Counted from the stretch's first letter, positions 1 to 11,695 are shown. The stretch is DNA of 64,000 bases from Apium graveolens (GCF_009905375.1 NC_133647.1:44243794-44307793); one strand, 5' to 3'. Numbers and translations: made by a program. Notes: generated by a model not told the origin, from the sequence alone.

Positions 1-96
1 ATGAACAACTGGTCAGATATGATGTCAACTAGAGGCTGTTGAGTAACGATTGATGTTGTTAGTTAAAGTTTATGAAAAAGTTGTAAGGTTGAGAGG

Positions 97-366
97 TCAA
101 CCTGAGAAATTATAAGTGAGATACTTGAAAAGTATCATTATCTGATCATTAGCGTGATTCTGAGGACATAATCCTTTTAAGGGGGGAAAGATGTAATGAC
201 TGGGAAATTACGAGTGTTTTGTGTTATATTATCAACCTGAGAAATTATAAGTGAGATACTTGAAAAGTATCATTATCTGATCATTAGCGTGATTCTGAGG
301 ACATAATCATTTTAAGGGGGGAAAGATGTAATGACTGGGAAATTACGAGTGTTTTGTGTTATATTA
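97..366 (+). repeat. 135-bp direct tandem duplication across the PPT and LTR start
   Basis: Bases 97-231 and 232-366 are almost identical copies of a 135-bp unit, with one visible difference (cataatcc versus cataatca). Each copy holds the end of the pol region, the polypurine tract and the first 40 bases of the LTR. Confidence 0.95.
179..191 (+). other. Polypurine tract of gypsy element G1a
   Basis: AAGGGGGGAAAGA lies directly before the LTR start TGTAATGAC. A PPT primes plus-strand DNA synthesis. A second copy lies at 314-326 because of the 135-bp duplication. Confidence 0.8.
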
Positions 367-2334
367 AATGAGTAATTATGTGATTTATGATATTATAAAT
401 TATGATTGATCATAAATGTTATATGTTATGTGTTATACGTGTTCTGTGTGTTTCGGGATATTTTCGGGTATTTTATTACGTGTTAAATGGATTTATAGTA
501 AAAGTTATAATATCTAGATTTTTGTTTTAATAGATGATATTTCGTACAGATAAATTGGCCTTATTTTGCATCACATGACGTATACCATATTGATTTTACG
601 AACATCCTGTTAATTTAGAAAAACATTATGTTTCGTGAAAAATGGTTTTTCCGGGCCCCTACCTTGACGTTAAAGGCCATAAAAATCGTATTTTTATTTA
701 TATTAAATTATGGGACTATCAAATATTCAATATTTTATATTTTTGGTTTATTCGTAATTTTTGGGAAATTTTGACATATTTAATGTATTTATTGGATTAA
801 AAATTATTCCCCATTAATTATTAAATTTTGGGCTAATTATTTTTATTAAATGATATAATTAGGTCCTAAATAATTTTAGGGGTATTATTTTTATAACTAT
901 CAATACCATTTATTTAATATTTAATTATTATTTCTTTTATAAAAAATTAAAAAATTAAATAAAAATCTAAAAATTCTTTGAAAAATTGTTCTTGAGGTGT
1001 TCTTGAGAATCAAGGCCGATTTCAACATGATTTTGATCTCCAAATTTCAAGTTGGAGTAACCAAAATGAAGCCCAGATCACCCTCTATCTATTTGTATCA
1101 TCAAATCATTTCGAGGATAGGTAATTTTTCAATTTATAATTTTAAGGTTTATAGCCGATTTGGGGATTTCTTGTTCTCGAATCGTTTAATTATTTTGATG
1201 ATTAATTAAGACTCCTGAAATGATTTTTGAGTTGATTCATATATAAGAACATGTTGGTTGATTGCTAGAAGTGTATAAACGGGTTCATAGGTTTGACCAT
1301 TTTTAACTTTTGATTTTCCAAATTATCCATGTGATGGTTGTGTGTTTTGATTATATTACAGTGTTCGTATGATTCCCAGCTTCATTTCGGTACCAGAATT
1401 GCATTATTTGGTTTGAAATTGTCTGAGATCGAATTCTCACCAGAAAAGCTCCAATTTTAATCTAGATTTGATCGGACATGACGATTCTGAGTTGTGGTTC
1501 GATGGTTTTAATCATTTTTGGATTTCTAACTTAATTTAGAACAATTAGGTTTAAAAATCTAGTCGAAAGGGTACCGTTTGGCTGGGTTTGGGTTTGCCGG
1601 ATGTCGCCGGCCGTCGACAAGAATCTGGAAAATCCCAGTTTTCGGCGACGTGTTCGTCGACCTCCGGTGTTTCTTCCGCCCCTGTACTCCGCCTTTTGAT
1701 CCCATGAAGAAGAAGACCCGATTCCAGAATGTGTTTCTGGAATTATTTTTTTATATAATTCAAAAATTGATTTCTTAAATTTCAAAAATTGTTTTTAATT
1801 CAAAATTTAATTTAGATAATTATTTTAAATAATTACCTAAATTATTTTAATTCCAGTAAATTATTTGCTTTATTATTTTTAAAAATATAAATTTGATTTA
1901 ATTATTTATAATTTTTTTGTTAATTATTTAAGAATTTAATTAATTGATTAATTTATTTATTTAATTAAATAATTTTATAAATAGTTAAATAAAATATAAT
2001 TATTTATAATTAAGCCAAATAATGATTTAAAAATAATTTTAAGCTTTTAAAATTATATGAAGGTATTTAAAATTTAATTAATATTATTATTAAATGAATT
2101 ATTCTTATTTTATTCATAATAAATAGTCCGTTTGTCCATTTAATACGAAACGAACTCATCTAGATTCTGAAAAATATCCTGGTCCTTTTCAAAATACTTT
2201 CGAGACATAAAATCTTTTGTGTTAGATATATTTATGATGTCATGTCTAATAATGATTTGTGTTTAGTTTTTAGATCTTGATTAACAGGACAAATCAGGGC
2301 TTAACTGGAAAGCAGTACTTATACTGAAGTTAAA

Positions 2335-2379
2335 ACTTAAGATATCAGAACTTAAGTTATCAGAACTTAAGATATCAGA
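2335..2379 (+). repeat. Three 15-bp tandem repeats in the SIRE LTR
   Basis: ACTTAAGATATCAGA, ACTTAAGTTATCAGA and ACTTAAGATATCAGA follow each other directly, about 225-270 bases upstream of the TATA box. ATCAGAACTT across the unit joints is the reverse complement of AAGTTCTGAT, a motif that recurs through the same element. Confidence 0.9.
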
Positions 2380-2602
2380 AGATATTTATCAGGATATAAT
2401 ATTAGGATTTAAGAAGACATTCAGATAAGGAAGGCGGCTGATTGAAAGGAAAGAAGATCAAGACTAAAATAAGAAGAGATATGCATTGAGAAGAATTCTA
2501 TGAAGAATAGAAGACTTGGAGGAAAAGATAACTAATTGATATATTTTAGGATACAGAATTATATTCGATATCAATTAGAAGATTATCTTGTAACTGTGTG
2601 TC

Positions 2603-2610
2603 TATATAAA
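2603..2610 (+). promoter_or_regulatory. Putative TATA box of the SIRE LTR
   Basis: TATATAAA lies about 225 bp before the LTR end and is the only strong TATA-like match at a suitable place in this LTR. Confidence 0.6.
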
Positions 2611-2836
2611 CACAACATAGGGTTTACACTAGATGTGTTATCTTAATCGAGCATATTATTCATTGTAACCCTAGAAGCTCTCCTGATATTTGTTCATCAC
2701 TGAGAGAGAACGGTTTCATTGTAATATTATTTTATTAATAAGATTATTCTGTGTTTCATACTTGTGTTCTTAATTCGATTTGATTGTAGTATACACTGTA
2801 TTCAACCCCCTTCTACAGTGTGTGTGACCTAACAAG

Positions 2837-2849
2837 TGGTATTAGAGCC
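2837..2849 (+). other. Primer binding site, iMet tRNA type (SIRE)
   Basis: TGGTATTAGAGCC starts two bases after the LTR end. It is one transition away from the usual Copia site TGGTATCAGAGC, complementary to the 3' end of initiator-Met tRNA. Confidence 0.85.
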
Positions 2850-2888
2850 TATCTGTTAACACATATACAGTAAAGATCCAAAACAATC

Positions 2889-5360
2889 ATGTCTGAAAAA
2901 GAACAAACTCCAACCAAGTCCACCAAAATTGAAGAAACTCCAAAGACTCAAATCCATAGTCGATATGAGACTATTAGGGTTCCCATACTGAAACCTTTTG
3001 AGTATCCCAAATGGAAAGTGAGGATGACTATATTTCTGGAAGCTACAAATCCAGAATACCTTGACAAAATTAATGAAGGACCACATAAGCCAACCAAGCT
3101 CTCTGTTGTAGTTGCAAATCAGCCAGCACAGACTGTACCAAAGGAGAAAAGTGAATATACAGCTGAAGATATCTCATCTATTGCCAAGGATGCAAAGGTA
3201 AGGCATTTGCTGCATAGTGCCATTGATAATGTCATGTCAAACAGGGTAATTAAGTGCAATACTGCAAAGGAGATATGGGATGCCTTGGAAATAAGATGCC
3301 AGGGAACTGATGCAATTAAGAAGAAAATGAGGACTATACTCACACAAGAGTATGAGCACTTTGACTCAAAACCTGATGAGTCATTAACTGGTTTATATGA
3401 CAGATTTGTCAAACTCTTGAATGATCTGTCACTGGTGGATAAGGAATATGATCTTGAAGATACTAATCTTAAATTCCTTTTAGCTCTTCCTGAAAGTTGG
3501 GATTTGAAGGCAACAACTATAAGAGACAACTATGCTCTTGATGAAACTACTCTTGATGAAATTTATGGTATGCTCAAAACTCATGAACTTGAGATAGATC
3601 AAAGAAGCAAGAGACATGGGAAAAAGTCAAGGAAAGTTGCTCTTAAGGCTGAGGAGGAATCCCCCAAAGTGGCTACCTCAAAGAAAGGCAAAGGAAAGGC
3701 TCTCATCACAAAGTCTGATTCAGATTCATCAAGTTTTGATGATGATGATGATGAGGATTCAGAAACTGAAAGTTTATCTGAGATGGATGATGATGAATAG
3801 ATGATGAGATTGTGTGCTCTTATAGTGAAGGGCATCACAAAGATAGCTTACAGGAAATTCAGAAAGGGAAAGAAGTTTTCCAGGAAAAATGGAAGTTCTG
3901 ATAAGAATGGATTCAAAAAATCTGAAGACAAAGCAGGAAAGTCTGACAGAGGAGATTACTCAAATGTCAAATGCTACAATTGTGGTGAGAAAGGCCATAT
4001 ATCTCCTGATTGCAAGAAAGGAAAAGGTGACAAAGGCAAGGCACTTATCACAAAGAAGAAAAGCTGGACAGACACTTCAGATTCTGAACATAAGGTGAAC
4101 TATGCTTTGATGGCAAATGCTGATAGCAGTTCTGAAGCTGTTGAGTTAAAGGTACCTCAAACAACTTACGCTTTTCATACTGATGATATTACTGAGTTGA
4201 GATCTTATCTTAAAACCATATTCATTAGCTATAGAGATCATACTTTAACATGTGATAGGTTAACTTCTAAAAATCTGGCTTTTAAGAAAAGGAATGACTA
4301 TTTAGAAAAAGAGTTAGTTATGTTTCATCAAACTCAGAAAGAAAGAGATGATGCTTTTTATGTTAGAGATGAAGTGTTAAAATTGAATCAATCTCTAAAA
4401 ACTGAGTTAGAAAAGGAAAGAGAGATTATCAGGACTTGGACTAACTCTGGCAGAACAACTCAGAATCTACTAAGTAGTGGTGACTGGAAAGAGGGCTTAG
4501 GTTATGGAGATGATAAAAGTGAAACAGGACAGAACAAATTAAGCCAATTATTGTTAAACAGACTAATAAGCCAAAGGTAAATCATGTTAAGTTTGTTGCT
4601 AAAACTGTAAAGTCTGATTCTGAAAAGATGAAAAATATTGAGACAAAATTTAAGGCAGAGTCAACTTCTGATAAGTTAAAACAGGGTAAACCAGCTGAAG
4701 TTCAGATAGGCTTAATGACAAAGAAGCAGCTTAAGTACAAGCTGAAAGAGATTAAGGATGTAAACAAGTTAAAGCCACCTAGGAGAAATAGGAATGGAAA
4801 GGAAGGTGTGAATAAAAGTAATAATTATAAGCCTGTTCCTAATGCTCCCAGAAAGAAATGCTATAACTGTGGAAACTCTAACCATCTTGCTTCTTTTTGC
4901 AGGAAGAATAAGAATATCAACTCTTTACCTCCTAATTCAGGAGTTAAGAGTCAGTCTGTTAGGTTTAAACCACAAAATCCTTGTTTTCATTGTGGTAGTA
5001 TATGACATTCCATTTATACTTGTAAGGAAGATCATAGTTTGTACTATGATTATTATCAAATAAAACCTTCCTTGAAAAAAGTTAGCATTATTACTTCTAG
5101 TGTAAGTTCTGATGTAAAGTCTGATACTGTAAATTCTGATAAGAAAAATGTTAACATAAACTCTGATATTAAATCCGCTGCAAATGTTAACAAACTTAAT
5201 AAGGCCAAAGGATCCAAGCAAGTCTGGGTCCTTAAAACTAATCATTAGTGGTCTTTGTGATTGCAGGGCAACAGGTTAAACATCCTAGTTCTGGACAGTA
5301 AATGTTCAGGACATATGACTAGAAATAAAGCCCTGCTATCAGACTTTGTGGAGAAAGCTG
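2889..5360 (+). pseudogene. SIRE-like gag and start of protease, broken
   Basis: The frame opens with MSEKEQT 40 bases after the primer site. Residues 1-303 are a SIRE-type capsid domain ending in an Asp/Glu-rich run, stopped by TAG at 3798. The same frame continues to 4580 with a CCHC zinc knuckle (CYNCGEKGHISPDC, 3972-4013). A frameshift near 4540 leads to a second knuckle (4859-4900) and a third (4982-5023) holding an internal TGA at 5003 where Trp is expected. NSD/SSD-rich sequence follows. After further stops, the protease motif reads LDSKCSGHMT, with Lys where Gly is usual. The frame is cut at 5360 by the plus-strand Copia and resumes at 13360. Gag packages the RNA; this copy cannot. 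Confidence 0.88.
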
Positions 5361-7035
5361 TGAAAGGAATATGTCCTAAGTCCAATCATGTATTAGGATT
5401 TAGGAATAACTTTTGTGTAATCTGTTTTGATTTCATTGATATTAATAAAAGACTTGTTTTGTTTTTATTACGGGCTCTATCTATTTAAGTGTTTAAATAA
5501 GATATACCATAGTTTAGAGTATAGCTTTTTATGGATTATGATGAGATCATAATAGTGAGACCTAAAAAGATGATAACTCTAAACTTAAATAGTTCCTGGT
5601 CATAGGATTACTAACTGGTAATTAATAATCCACAAAGATCGGTACATACTATGCTTGCTTCATTATGAAGGATGTCTGTTCTCATAGACATTTGTGTGGT
5701 GACACTATAGCTAGTATGTAGGTGCTTATTATAGAATAAGTTCACTGAACATGACTCGCACAGCTGAACAACTGATGGAGTTCACTCACGTGTCAGCAGT
5801 TGTTCATATAGTGATAGTTGTACAAGTATCCTTAGACTTGAGGTCATCATAGTCATCTTGTGTACACTGAACTATGCTTTGGTTTAGTTCTTAGTCTCCA
5901 GGGACAATTATTAGGGCTCTTCTGGGTATAGGAATTTGTACACGAAGATAGTGTATGATCAATAAAGGATCTATCCCTTCCAGTGAAGGAAGCGAATGTT
6001 CAAGGCTGATCCACTTATGCTAGTTCGGGAATCTCTGGCCAGAGTAAATGAAATTAGAAAGGAGTTTCTAATTTGCATAGAACTACGCATAGTAAATGGT
6101 AAGCAAAGTGATTGAATTAGATAGGCTTGACACGAGATCCATGCCTTGTATTTAATCGGGACATTGTAGGGTAGAAGGAGTTTATTGTACGGTAACTATT
6201 CACTGACAGGTTCTTGGTATTCTAAGCAATGAATTCATATTATCCGGATAGTCGCAATATGTTGAGAAGCATCACTCACGATGTAGAATAAATGTGATTA
6301 ATTAATTAATCATATTTAATAAATTAGAGAATTTATATAAATAATGATAAAATAGTTTTATTATTATTTATTTCTACTACCGGCTTAATATTGCACATAC
6401 AGGGTCACACCATAAAAGAGAATGATTTTATGGTGGAGGAATTAATTAATAATGGCTAATAAATATTTATTTATGAAATAAATAATTAATTGGCAAATTT
6501 TAATAATTGATTAAATGAGATTTAATTGATTATAAATTAGTTAAGAAAAGTTCTTAATATTATTAATTAAGGATTTAATTTTTGGAAATTAAATCAAGAG
6601 AGAGAATTATTTCTAAAGTGTTTAAGAAAAAGGATTAATAATTAAAAGGTGTTTTAATTATTAATGAGGATAATAAATGGGAAAATAATAATAATATTTA
6701 TGGGAAAATTTCAGCTGAAAATTTTGCCTATAAATACACTATTATAGACCCTAATTTTATTCTAACCCCATCGAAACCCGAAAAGCCAAAAAGTTTGGAA
6801 AACCCAATTCTCTCCACCTCCTTCCTCCTCCTTAACATCGTTTTCTTGGTGGATACCGGTGGAGTGCTTCACACTTGAGGAGCAACTGCTAAGGATCTCT
6901 GATCGTTGTCTCCGAATTATTTTTAAAGGGTAGATTCGATCCCTCGAATTTTTATTCATGATTTGTATGCTTTTATTTGGATTTTATATGTGTAAAAGTG
7001 TTTTGCCATGCCCCCGCTGCGTTTAAAATCCAATA
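5361..7035 (+). repeat. 5' LTR of the plus-strand Copia
   Basis: It starts TGAAAGGAATATGTCC and ends AAATCCAATA; the terminal CA has changed to TA compared with the 3' LTR. Length is 1675 bp. The primer site begins two bases later. Confidence 0.93.
6729..6736 (+). promoter_or_regulatory. TATA box of the plus-strand Copia 5' LTR
   Basis: TATAAATA in the context TTGCCTATAAATAC. The same box is in the 3' LTR (13053-13060) and, reversed, in both LTRs of the minus-strand sister element. Confidence 0.75.
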
Positions 7036-7036
7036 A

Positions 7037-7049
7037 TGGTATCAGAGCA
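7037..7049 (+). other. Primer binding site, iMet tRNA type (plus-strand Copia)
   Basis: TGGTATCAGAGCA follows the 5' LTR and matches the complement of the initiator-Met tRNA 3' end. Confidence 0.93.
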
Positions 7050-7473
7050 TAGGTTGTATGCATATAGATCTGTGGTAAAAATTTCAGAATTTTTTGTGCT
7101 TGTATGAATTAATTATGATTTTTACAAGTTAAATTATGGATTAATTTTGTCTGATGAGAAATCGTTTCTCAGAAAAATTTTGAATGTTGATCTGGGTTTT
7201 ACAAGTGTTGTAGATCGTCTGGGTATTTTTTTCATAATTTTATGATGTATAGATTTTTTATTATGAATTTTTGAAGTTGTTTCAATTAAAATTCGTATTA
7301 AATAATCATATATATATATAATTGTAAGTATGTATATATATTTGTACTCCATCTGCTGTGTCTGTGTTGTCTACTGTTGATGCTGCATGGAGAAGGACAG
7401 AGAATGTCAGGCGACTCGTTTTCCGAGAAGAAAGCAAAAGGCAGCTGCTGAAAAAAACAAAAAAAAATAGGGG

Positions 7474-7612
7474 TGTAACGCATTCCGGGAATGCGTTACA
7501 CACCTGTGGCGCATTCACGGGATGCGTTACACCCTTTAATGGCTTAAAAGGGGTGTAACGCATCACCAGAATGCGTTACAGGGCTTGTAACGCATTCCTG
7601 TAATGCGTTATA
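7474..7612 (+). repeat. Four 27-bp near-palindromes in the Copia leader
   Basis: Copies start at 7474, 7505, 7554 and 7586. Each has the form TGTAACGCATT, a short centre, then AATGCGTTACA. The first (7474-7500) has perfect 13-base arms around one central base. The others carry a few changes. Each could form a strong hairpin in the RNA or a dyad site in DNA. The minus-strand sister element has unrelated sequence at this place. Confidence 0.95.
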
Positions 7613-8380
7613 GCCCGTCTGTTGATTTTAAAATTGATTTTCTGGGAGTTTCGTAACTCCGTTTTGGGCGTGCAATATACCGTTGGATTTGTTTTTCCGA
7701 GACAGATCTAATGGAGTGATCAATTTTAGTTTATATAAAAGTTTTGAACTGTTTATATTTCCAAAAGTGTTTTAAAGCTGTTTTTAACTGTTTTAACTGC
7801 TTTTAAAAGCTTCATGTGATACATAGAGATGTATAATGCTTAGACTAATGTGCTAGATGATATAACATGCCTACCTTGATGTTTATTCATGTTTCTATAT
7901 GTGATATATGCTTAGTTTATCATGCGATGATAGATTTAGGTGAACTTAAATAAACATAAGGCGTTTGTTAGACAACCTAGTATAGTGAAATTGTTTCATA
8001 ACCTTAATAATAATATTATGAATACAATCATGAGATTCTTGTGTTTATGAAACACGTAATTGAATATGAATTTTTGATATGAGAGAAAGGATGATTCTGT
8101 CAACAACATATTTCTATCTGTAAGAAAGGGTTATTAAGTGACGCCTCTTGACAATGCTCCACCCGATCTGGGAATCATCTGATTATTGATTATTGATTTG
8201 AAATATTTAATTTAAAAGGAAGAATTTCTTTATAATATGATTATGATTGTAACGTAATATAATCCCTCTAAAATTAAATAATATCAAGTAGTAATTGGCC
8301 AATGACACAACGGACTTGTGTCGGTCATAGCCTTCTAACATGATAGAAAAGTAGTTCTTATTTTTGAATCATTGTCGGTT

Positions 8381-8675
8381 CGTGCTACAGCCGAGAGCTT
8401 TGATTTCGAAATAAGAAATACTTGTCTATTACATAGAGATGTGTACATTGAATAAGAATCTAAAGGTCGGTACGTGCTACAGCCGTGGGCCTTTGGGGAC
8501 TGATTCAACTGTACGGAATGTTGGGTTAGACTTGACTTAGAATATTGATTTTGTCGTGCTACAGCCGAGACTCAATTATTCAAGAGGCTAAAGTTTGATT
8601 AGGGAATAACATGAGATGTAATTGACAAGAGTTGTCTGCCTATTGAACATTACATGGTGGTTCGTGCTACAGCCG
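8381..8675 (+). repeat. Four phased copies of CGTGCTACAGCCG in the Copia leader
   Basis: The 13-mer CGTGCTACAGCCG is at 8381, 8473, 8555 and 8663. Bases before it (CGGTT at the first copy) can pair with AGCCG to make a small stem-loop. The sister element keeps four copies at the same distances (92, 82 and 108 bases). Confidence 0.95.
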
Positions 8676-8878
8676 GGGTCGTGTAATGGAATGTATGATT
8701 CCTATTCCCACTAGCATTATGAATGCTTAATTTTTCACGTAGGGGGTTGAATAAATTAGGAAAACTAGTGGGAGCTACTTATGAATAAAGACCCGATTCA
8801 TATAGTATTTTGAAATGAAATCGAATATTTGCTAAGTGTTGTTATGTGTTTATCATTTACAGATTTACTTTATACGTT

Positions 8879-9751
8879 ATGTCTTCTGCACTATCACTCA
8901 GGAGCATACTAGATGCTCACAAATTGACTGGTCCTAATTATGCTGACTGGCTTCGAAACTTGAGAATTGTTCTCAGGATTGAGAAGCTGGAATACGATAT
9001 TGACTCACCTAAGCCTATTGAACCTGCTAGTGATGCACATAATGATGAACATGTTGTGTATCGTAAGTGGATAGATGATGCAAATGTTGCTCAATGCATC
9101 ATGCTAGCTTCTATGAACATTGAGCTACAGAAGCAACATGAGCATATGGATGCTCACACTATCCTAATGCATCTACAAGAGTTGTATGATGTGGCGGGGA
9201 GGACAGCTCGATATGAGATATCGAAGGAGTTGTTCGGTTGTAGGATGTCTGAGGGATCATCTGTGAATGACCATGTACTTAAGATGATCAATTTGATTGA
9301 ACGTCTTGGACAACTTGGTTTTGCCATGGATGGGGAGCTGAGCCAAGACTTGGTCTTGCAATCGCTTCCGAGTTCATTCTCGCAGTTTGTTGTGAACTTT
9401 CACATGAATATATTGGATGTCAGCCTGCCTGAACTCCACAACATGTTGAAGACTGCGGAATCAAATTTTCCCCCTAAGAAGAGTTCTGTTCTTCTAATTG
9501 GTGAAGGTTCCAATCCTAGGAAAAGGAAGAGGAATTCTTCCAAGAAGAAGAAAGTAGGTGAGAAAATGCCGGTTCCACCAATAGCTGATGACCCCAAGAG
9601 CAAAGTTGTTTGCTTTCACTGTAACAAGGTGGGGCACTGGAAGAGGAACTGCAAGGTTTACCTTGCAGAATTGAAGAAGAAGAAGGGTAGTGAGACTACC
9701 GCTTCTGATTCAGGTATGTTCATGATAGAAGTGAATATGTTATTAAGCTAA
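8879..9751 (+). CDS. gag: Copia gag polyprotein, apparently intact
   Basis: Gag forms the virus-like particle and binds the element RNA. I chose the ATG at 8879 (MSSALSLRSI, 290 residues) over the one 33 bases upstream because MSSALSLRSI is shared with the sister element. Residues ~15-190 are a UBN2-type Copia capsid domain (LTGPNYADW near the start, then SLPSSFSQFVVNFHMN). A Lys/Arg-rich stretch follows (PRKRKRNSSKKKK), then one CCHC knuckle (CFHCNKVGHWKRNC). The frame ends at TAA 9749, where pol should follow in the same frame (MIEVNMLLS then a stop before STWVLDTA). Gag is therefore the only intact protein of this element, while RT and RNase H are missing. Confidence 0.9.
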   Translation: MSSALSLRSILDAHKLTGPNYADWLRNLRIVLRIEKLEYDIDSPKPIEPASDAHNDEHVVYRKWIDDANVAQCIMLASMNIELQKQHEHMDAHTILMHLQELYDVAGRTARYEISKELFGCRMSEGSSVNDHVLKMINLIERLGQLGFAMDGELSQDLVLQSLPSSFSQFVVNFHMNILDVSLPELHNMLKTAESNFPPKKSSVLLIGEGSNPRKRKRNSSKKKKVGEKMPVPPIADDPKSKVVCFHCNKVGHWKRNCKVYLAELKKKKGSETTASDSGMFMIEVNMLLS

Positions 9752-11684
9752 ATTTCTACTTGGGTATTAGATACCGCCTATGGTTCTGACATCTGCAATT
9801 CGTTGCAGGGACCAAGGAGAAGTAGGACTCTTGAGGAAGAGGAGGTGATTCTACTGATGGAAATGGAGCAAGAGTTGTTGCTGAAGATGTAGAATCATTT
9901 CATTTACATATGCCTACGGGCTAGACTATTGTTTTAAATAATTGTTATTTTGTTCCCTCGATTGTGAGGAATATTATTCCCATGTTAGACTTGGCTGGAT
10001 TTTCATTTATTATTAAGAATAATGAATGTTCTATTCTTAGAGATAATATTCTTTATGGACGTGGTACTTTAAATAATGGTCTGTATAAATGTGACATAGT
10101 TTACTTCAGATTGAACAAACTAATAAAAGAAAAGGGATGATGAAAATCTCACTTCATAGTGGCACTGCAGTCTCCATTTAGTGGACATGGAGAGAGGGCT
10201 GCAGATTTGCTAGGAATGGTACACACAGATGTATGTGGACCAATGTCTACGCAAGCCATGGGTGGATTTTCATACTTCATTACTTTCATGGATAATAGAT
10301 CTAGATTCGGATATGTGTTTGATGAAACACAAGTCTGAAGCCTTTGAAAATTTCAAAGAATACAAGTATGAAGTGGAGAAACAACCAAACATAGTATTAT
10401 AACTCTTCGATCAGATCGAGGTGGTGAATACATTAATGGAGTGTTTCTAGATTATCTCAAAGTAAGCGGTATAGTCTCCCAGTGGACGCCTCCAGATTGG
10501 TATCTGAAAGGAGAAATCGAACTTTGTTAGACATAGTTCGGTCCATGATGAGCTATGCAAATCTTCCAGTATTCCTATGGGGTTATGCATTGGAAACCTC
10601 AGCATATTTACTGAATAAGGTGCCTTCCAAAATCTGTTCCTCAAACTTCGTATGAGATATGGAAAGAAAGGAAACCGAGTCTTAAACACGTTAAGATTTG
10701 GGGATGTCCAGCTTATGTCAAGTAAGTTGACCCAAATAAGCTGGAATATCGATCCGTAAAATGTAGTTTTGTGGGATATCCTAAAGAGACTTTAGGGTAT
10801 TACTTTTACACCGATCATCGGGTGTTTGTCTCCAGACATGCTACATTCTTGGAAAAGGAGTTTATCCTTGAAAGAAACAGTGGGAGCAAAATTGAACTTG
10901 ATGAAGTTCAAGAAGCACAAACTACTACGGATCAAGTGGAAACACCTGTTCTGACTGAACAACCTTTTGTGGAACAACCCATTCATAGATCAGGGAGAGT
11001 GTCTCGCCAACCTGAGAGGTATTATGGCCTTGTCATTGAGAATGACAATGAGTTGTCGATCATTGATGATGACGAACCTGTGACCTATAATGGGGCTATG
11101 AGTAGTGTTGACTCAGAGAAATGGCATAGTGCCATGAAATCCGGAATGGAATCTATGTATACGATATACGTAAGAATGATTAGAGCAGATGGCCAGGTGG
11201 AGACCTTTAAGGCCAGGCTTTTGGCAAAAGGATTCAAACAAAGGCAATGGATTGACTTTGATGAAACCTTTTACCTGTAGCCCTGTTAAAATCAGTTCGG
11301 ATTTTGCTTGCGATTGTTGCTTACTACGACTATGAGATCTGGCAATTAGCAAGATGGTTTTCTTTTCAAGAGAAATGAAAACCTAGTGTGTAAGCTACTG
11401 CGAACCATATGTGGTTTAAAGCAAGCTTCTCGAAAGATGGAACATTCGTTTTGATGAGACAATCAAAGAGTTTGATTTTATCAAAAACGCAGATGAACCA
11501 TGCGTCTACAAAAGGGTTAGTGGGAGCGCGGTAACATTTCTTGTATTGTATTGAATTAGAGTTGACACACATAACAACATAGCAGACCCACTCACAAAGC
11601 TACTTTATGAAAGTCACTTTGATCGTCATGAAGACAAGACGGGTATTATATACCAGAGTGATTGGCTTTAGTACAAGTGGGAGA
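9752..11684 (+). pseudogene. Copia pol remnant: PR, IN and RT fragments, shared RT/RH deletions
   Basis: Pieces can be followed in all three frames: a protease motif with changes (WVLDTAYGSDIC near 9760), GAG-pre-integrase and integrase core fragments (10180-10720) with several indels, then the end of IN and start of RT (10771-11280). After YDYEIWQ (near 11345) the RT motif A segment is absent, and sequence jumps to a [18 protein letters not shown] part read in another frame. After AVTFLVL (11546) the catalytic YVDD, the rest of RT and nearly all RNase H are absent. Sequence resumes at the very end of RNase H (THNNIADPLTK). The minus-strand sister element has the same two deletions. Confidence 0.88.
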
Positions 11685-11695
11685 TTGAAAGGAAT
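11685..11695 (+). other. Polypurine tract of the plus-strand Copia
   Basis: AAGTGGGAGAT directly precedes the 3' LTR start TGAAAGGAAT. The same tract occurs reversed at 49725-49735 and, as AAGTGGGAGAT again, at the minus-strand Copia near 16239. Confidence 0.9.

Larger units (their letters stand above)
1..2219 (+). mobile_element. Ty3/Gypsy chromovirus-type element G1a: 3' end and first 2 kb of the 3' LTR
   Basis: The first 178 bases read as the decayed end of a gypsy pol; around 145-175 a frame resembles the last residues of a chromodomain. A polypurine tract at 179-191 is followed by an LTR starting TGTAATGAC at 192. The LTR is very AT-rich with one GC-richer block near 1570-1700. The same block occurs about 1.4 kb into the G1b LTR (near 56490), so the two LTRs belong to related families. 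The LTR stops at 2219, where a SIRE-like Copia element starts. Its second half is not found in the window. The ORFs visible in this stretch are chance ORFs. Confidence 0.7.
2220..2834 (+). repeat. 5' LTR of the SIRE-like element
   Basis: The LTR starts TGTTAGATAT and ends GTGACCTAACA, so the ends TGTTAG and CTAACA are inverted repeats. It is 615 bp long and is followed two bases later by the primer site. The stretch ATTCAACCCCC just before the end is common in plant Copia LTRs. Confidence 0.88.

Noticed and set aside
1531..1785. ORFs of both strands in the GC-richer block of the G1a LTR
   Set aside because: The related LTR at 56490 does not keep the frame; LTR leader sequence is more likely.
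7134..7566. Minus-strand ORFs in the Copia leader
   Set aside because: Short, overlap the palindrome array, no domain; chance ORFs in untranslated leader.
8381..8675. CRISPR-like array from regularly spaced 13-mers
   Set aside because: Repeats are too short, spacing is 82-108 bases, and the setting is a plant Copia leader.
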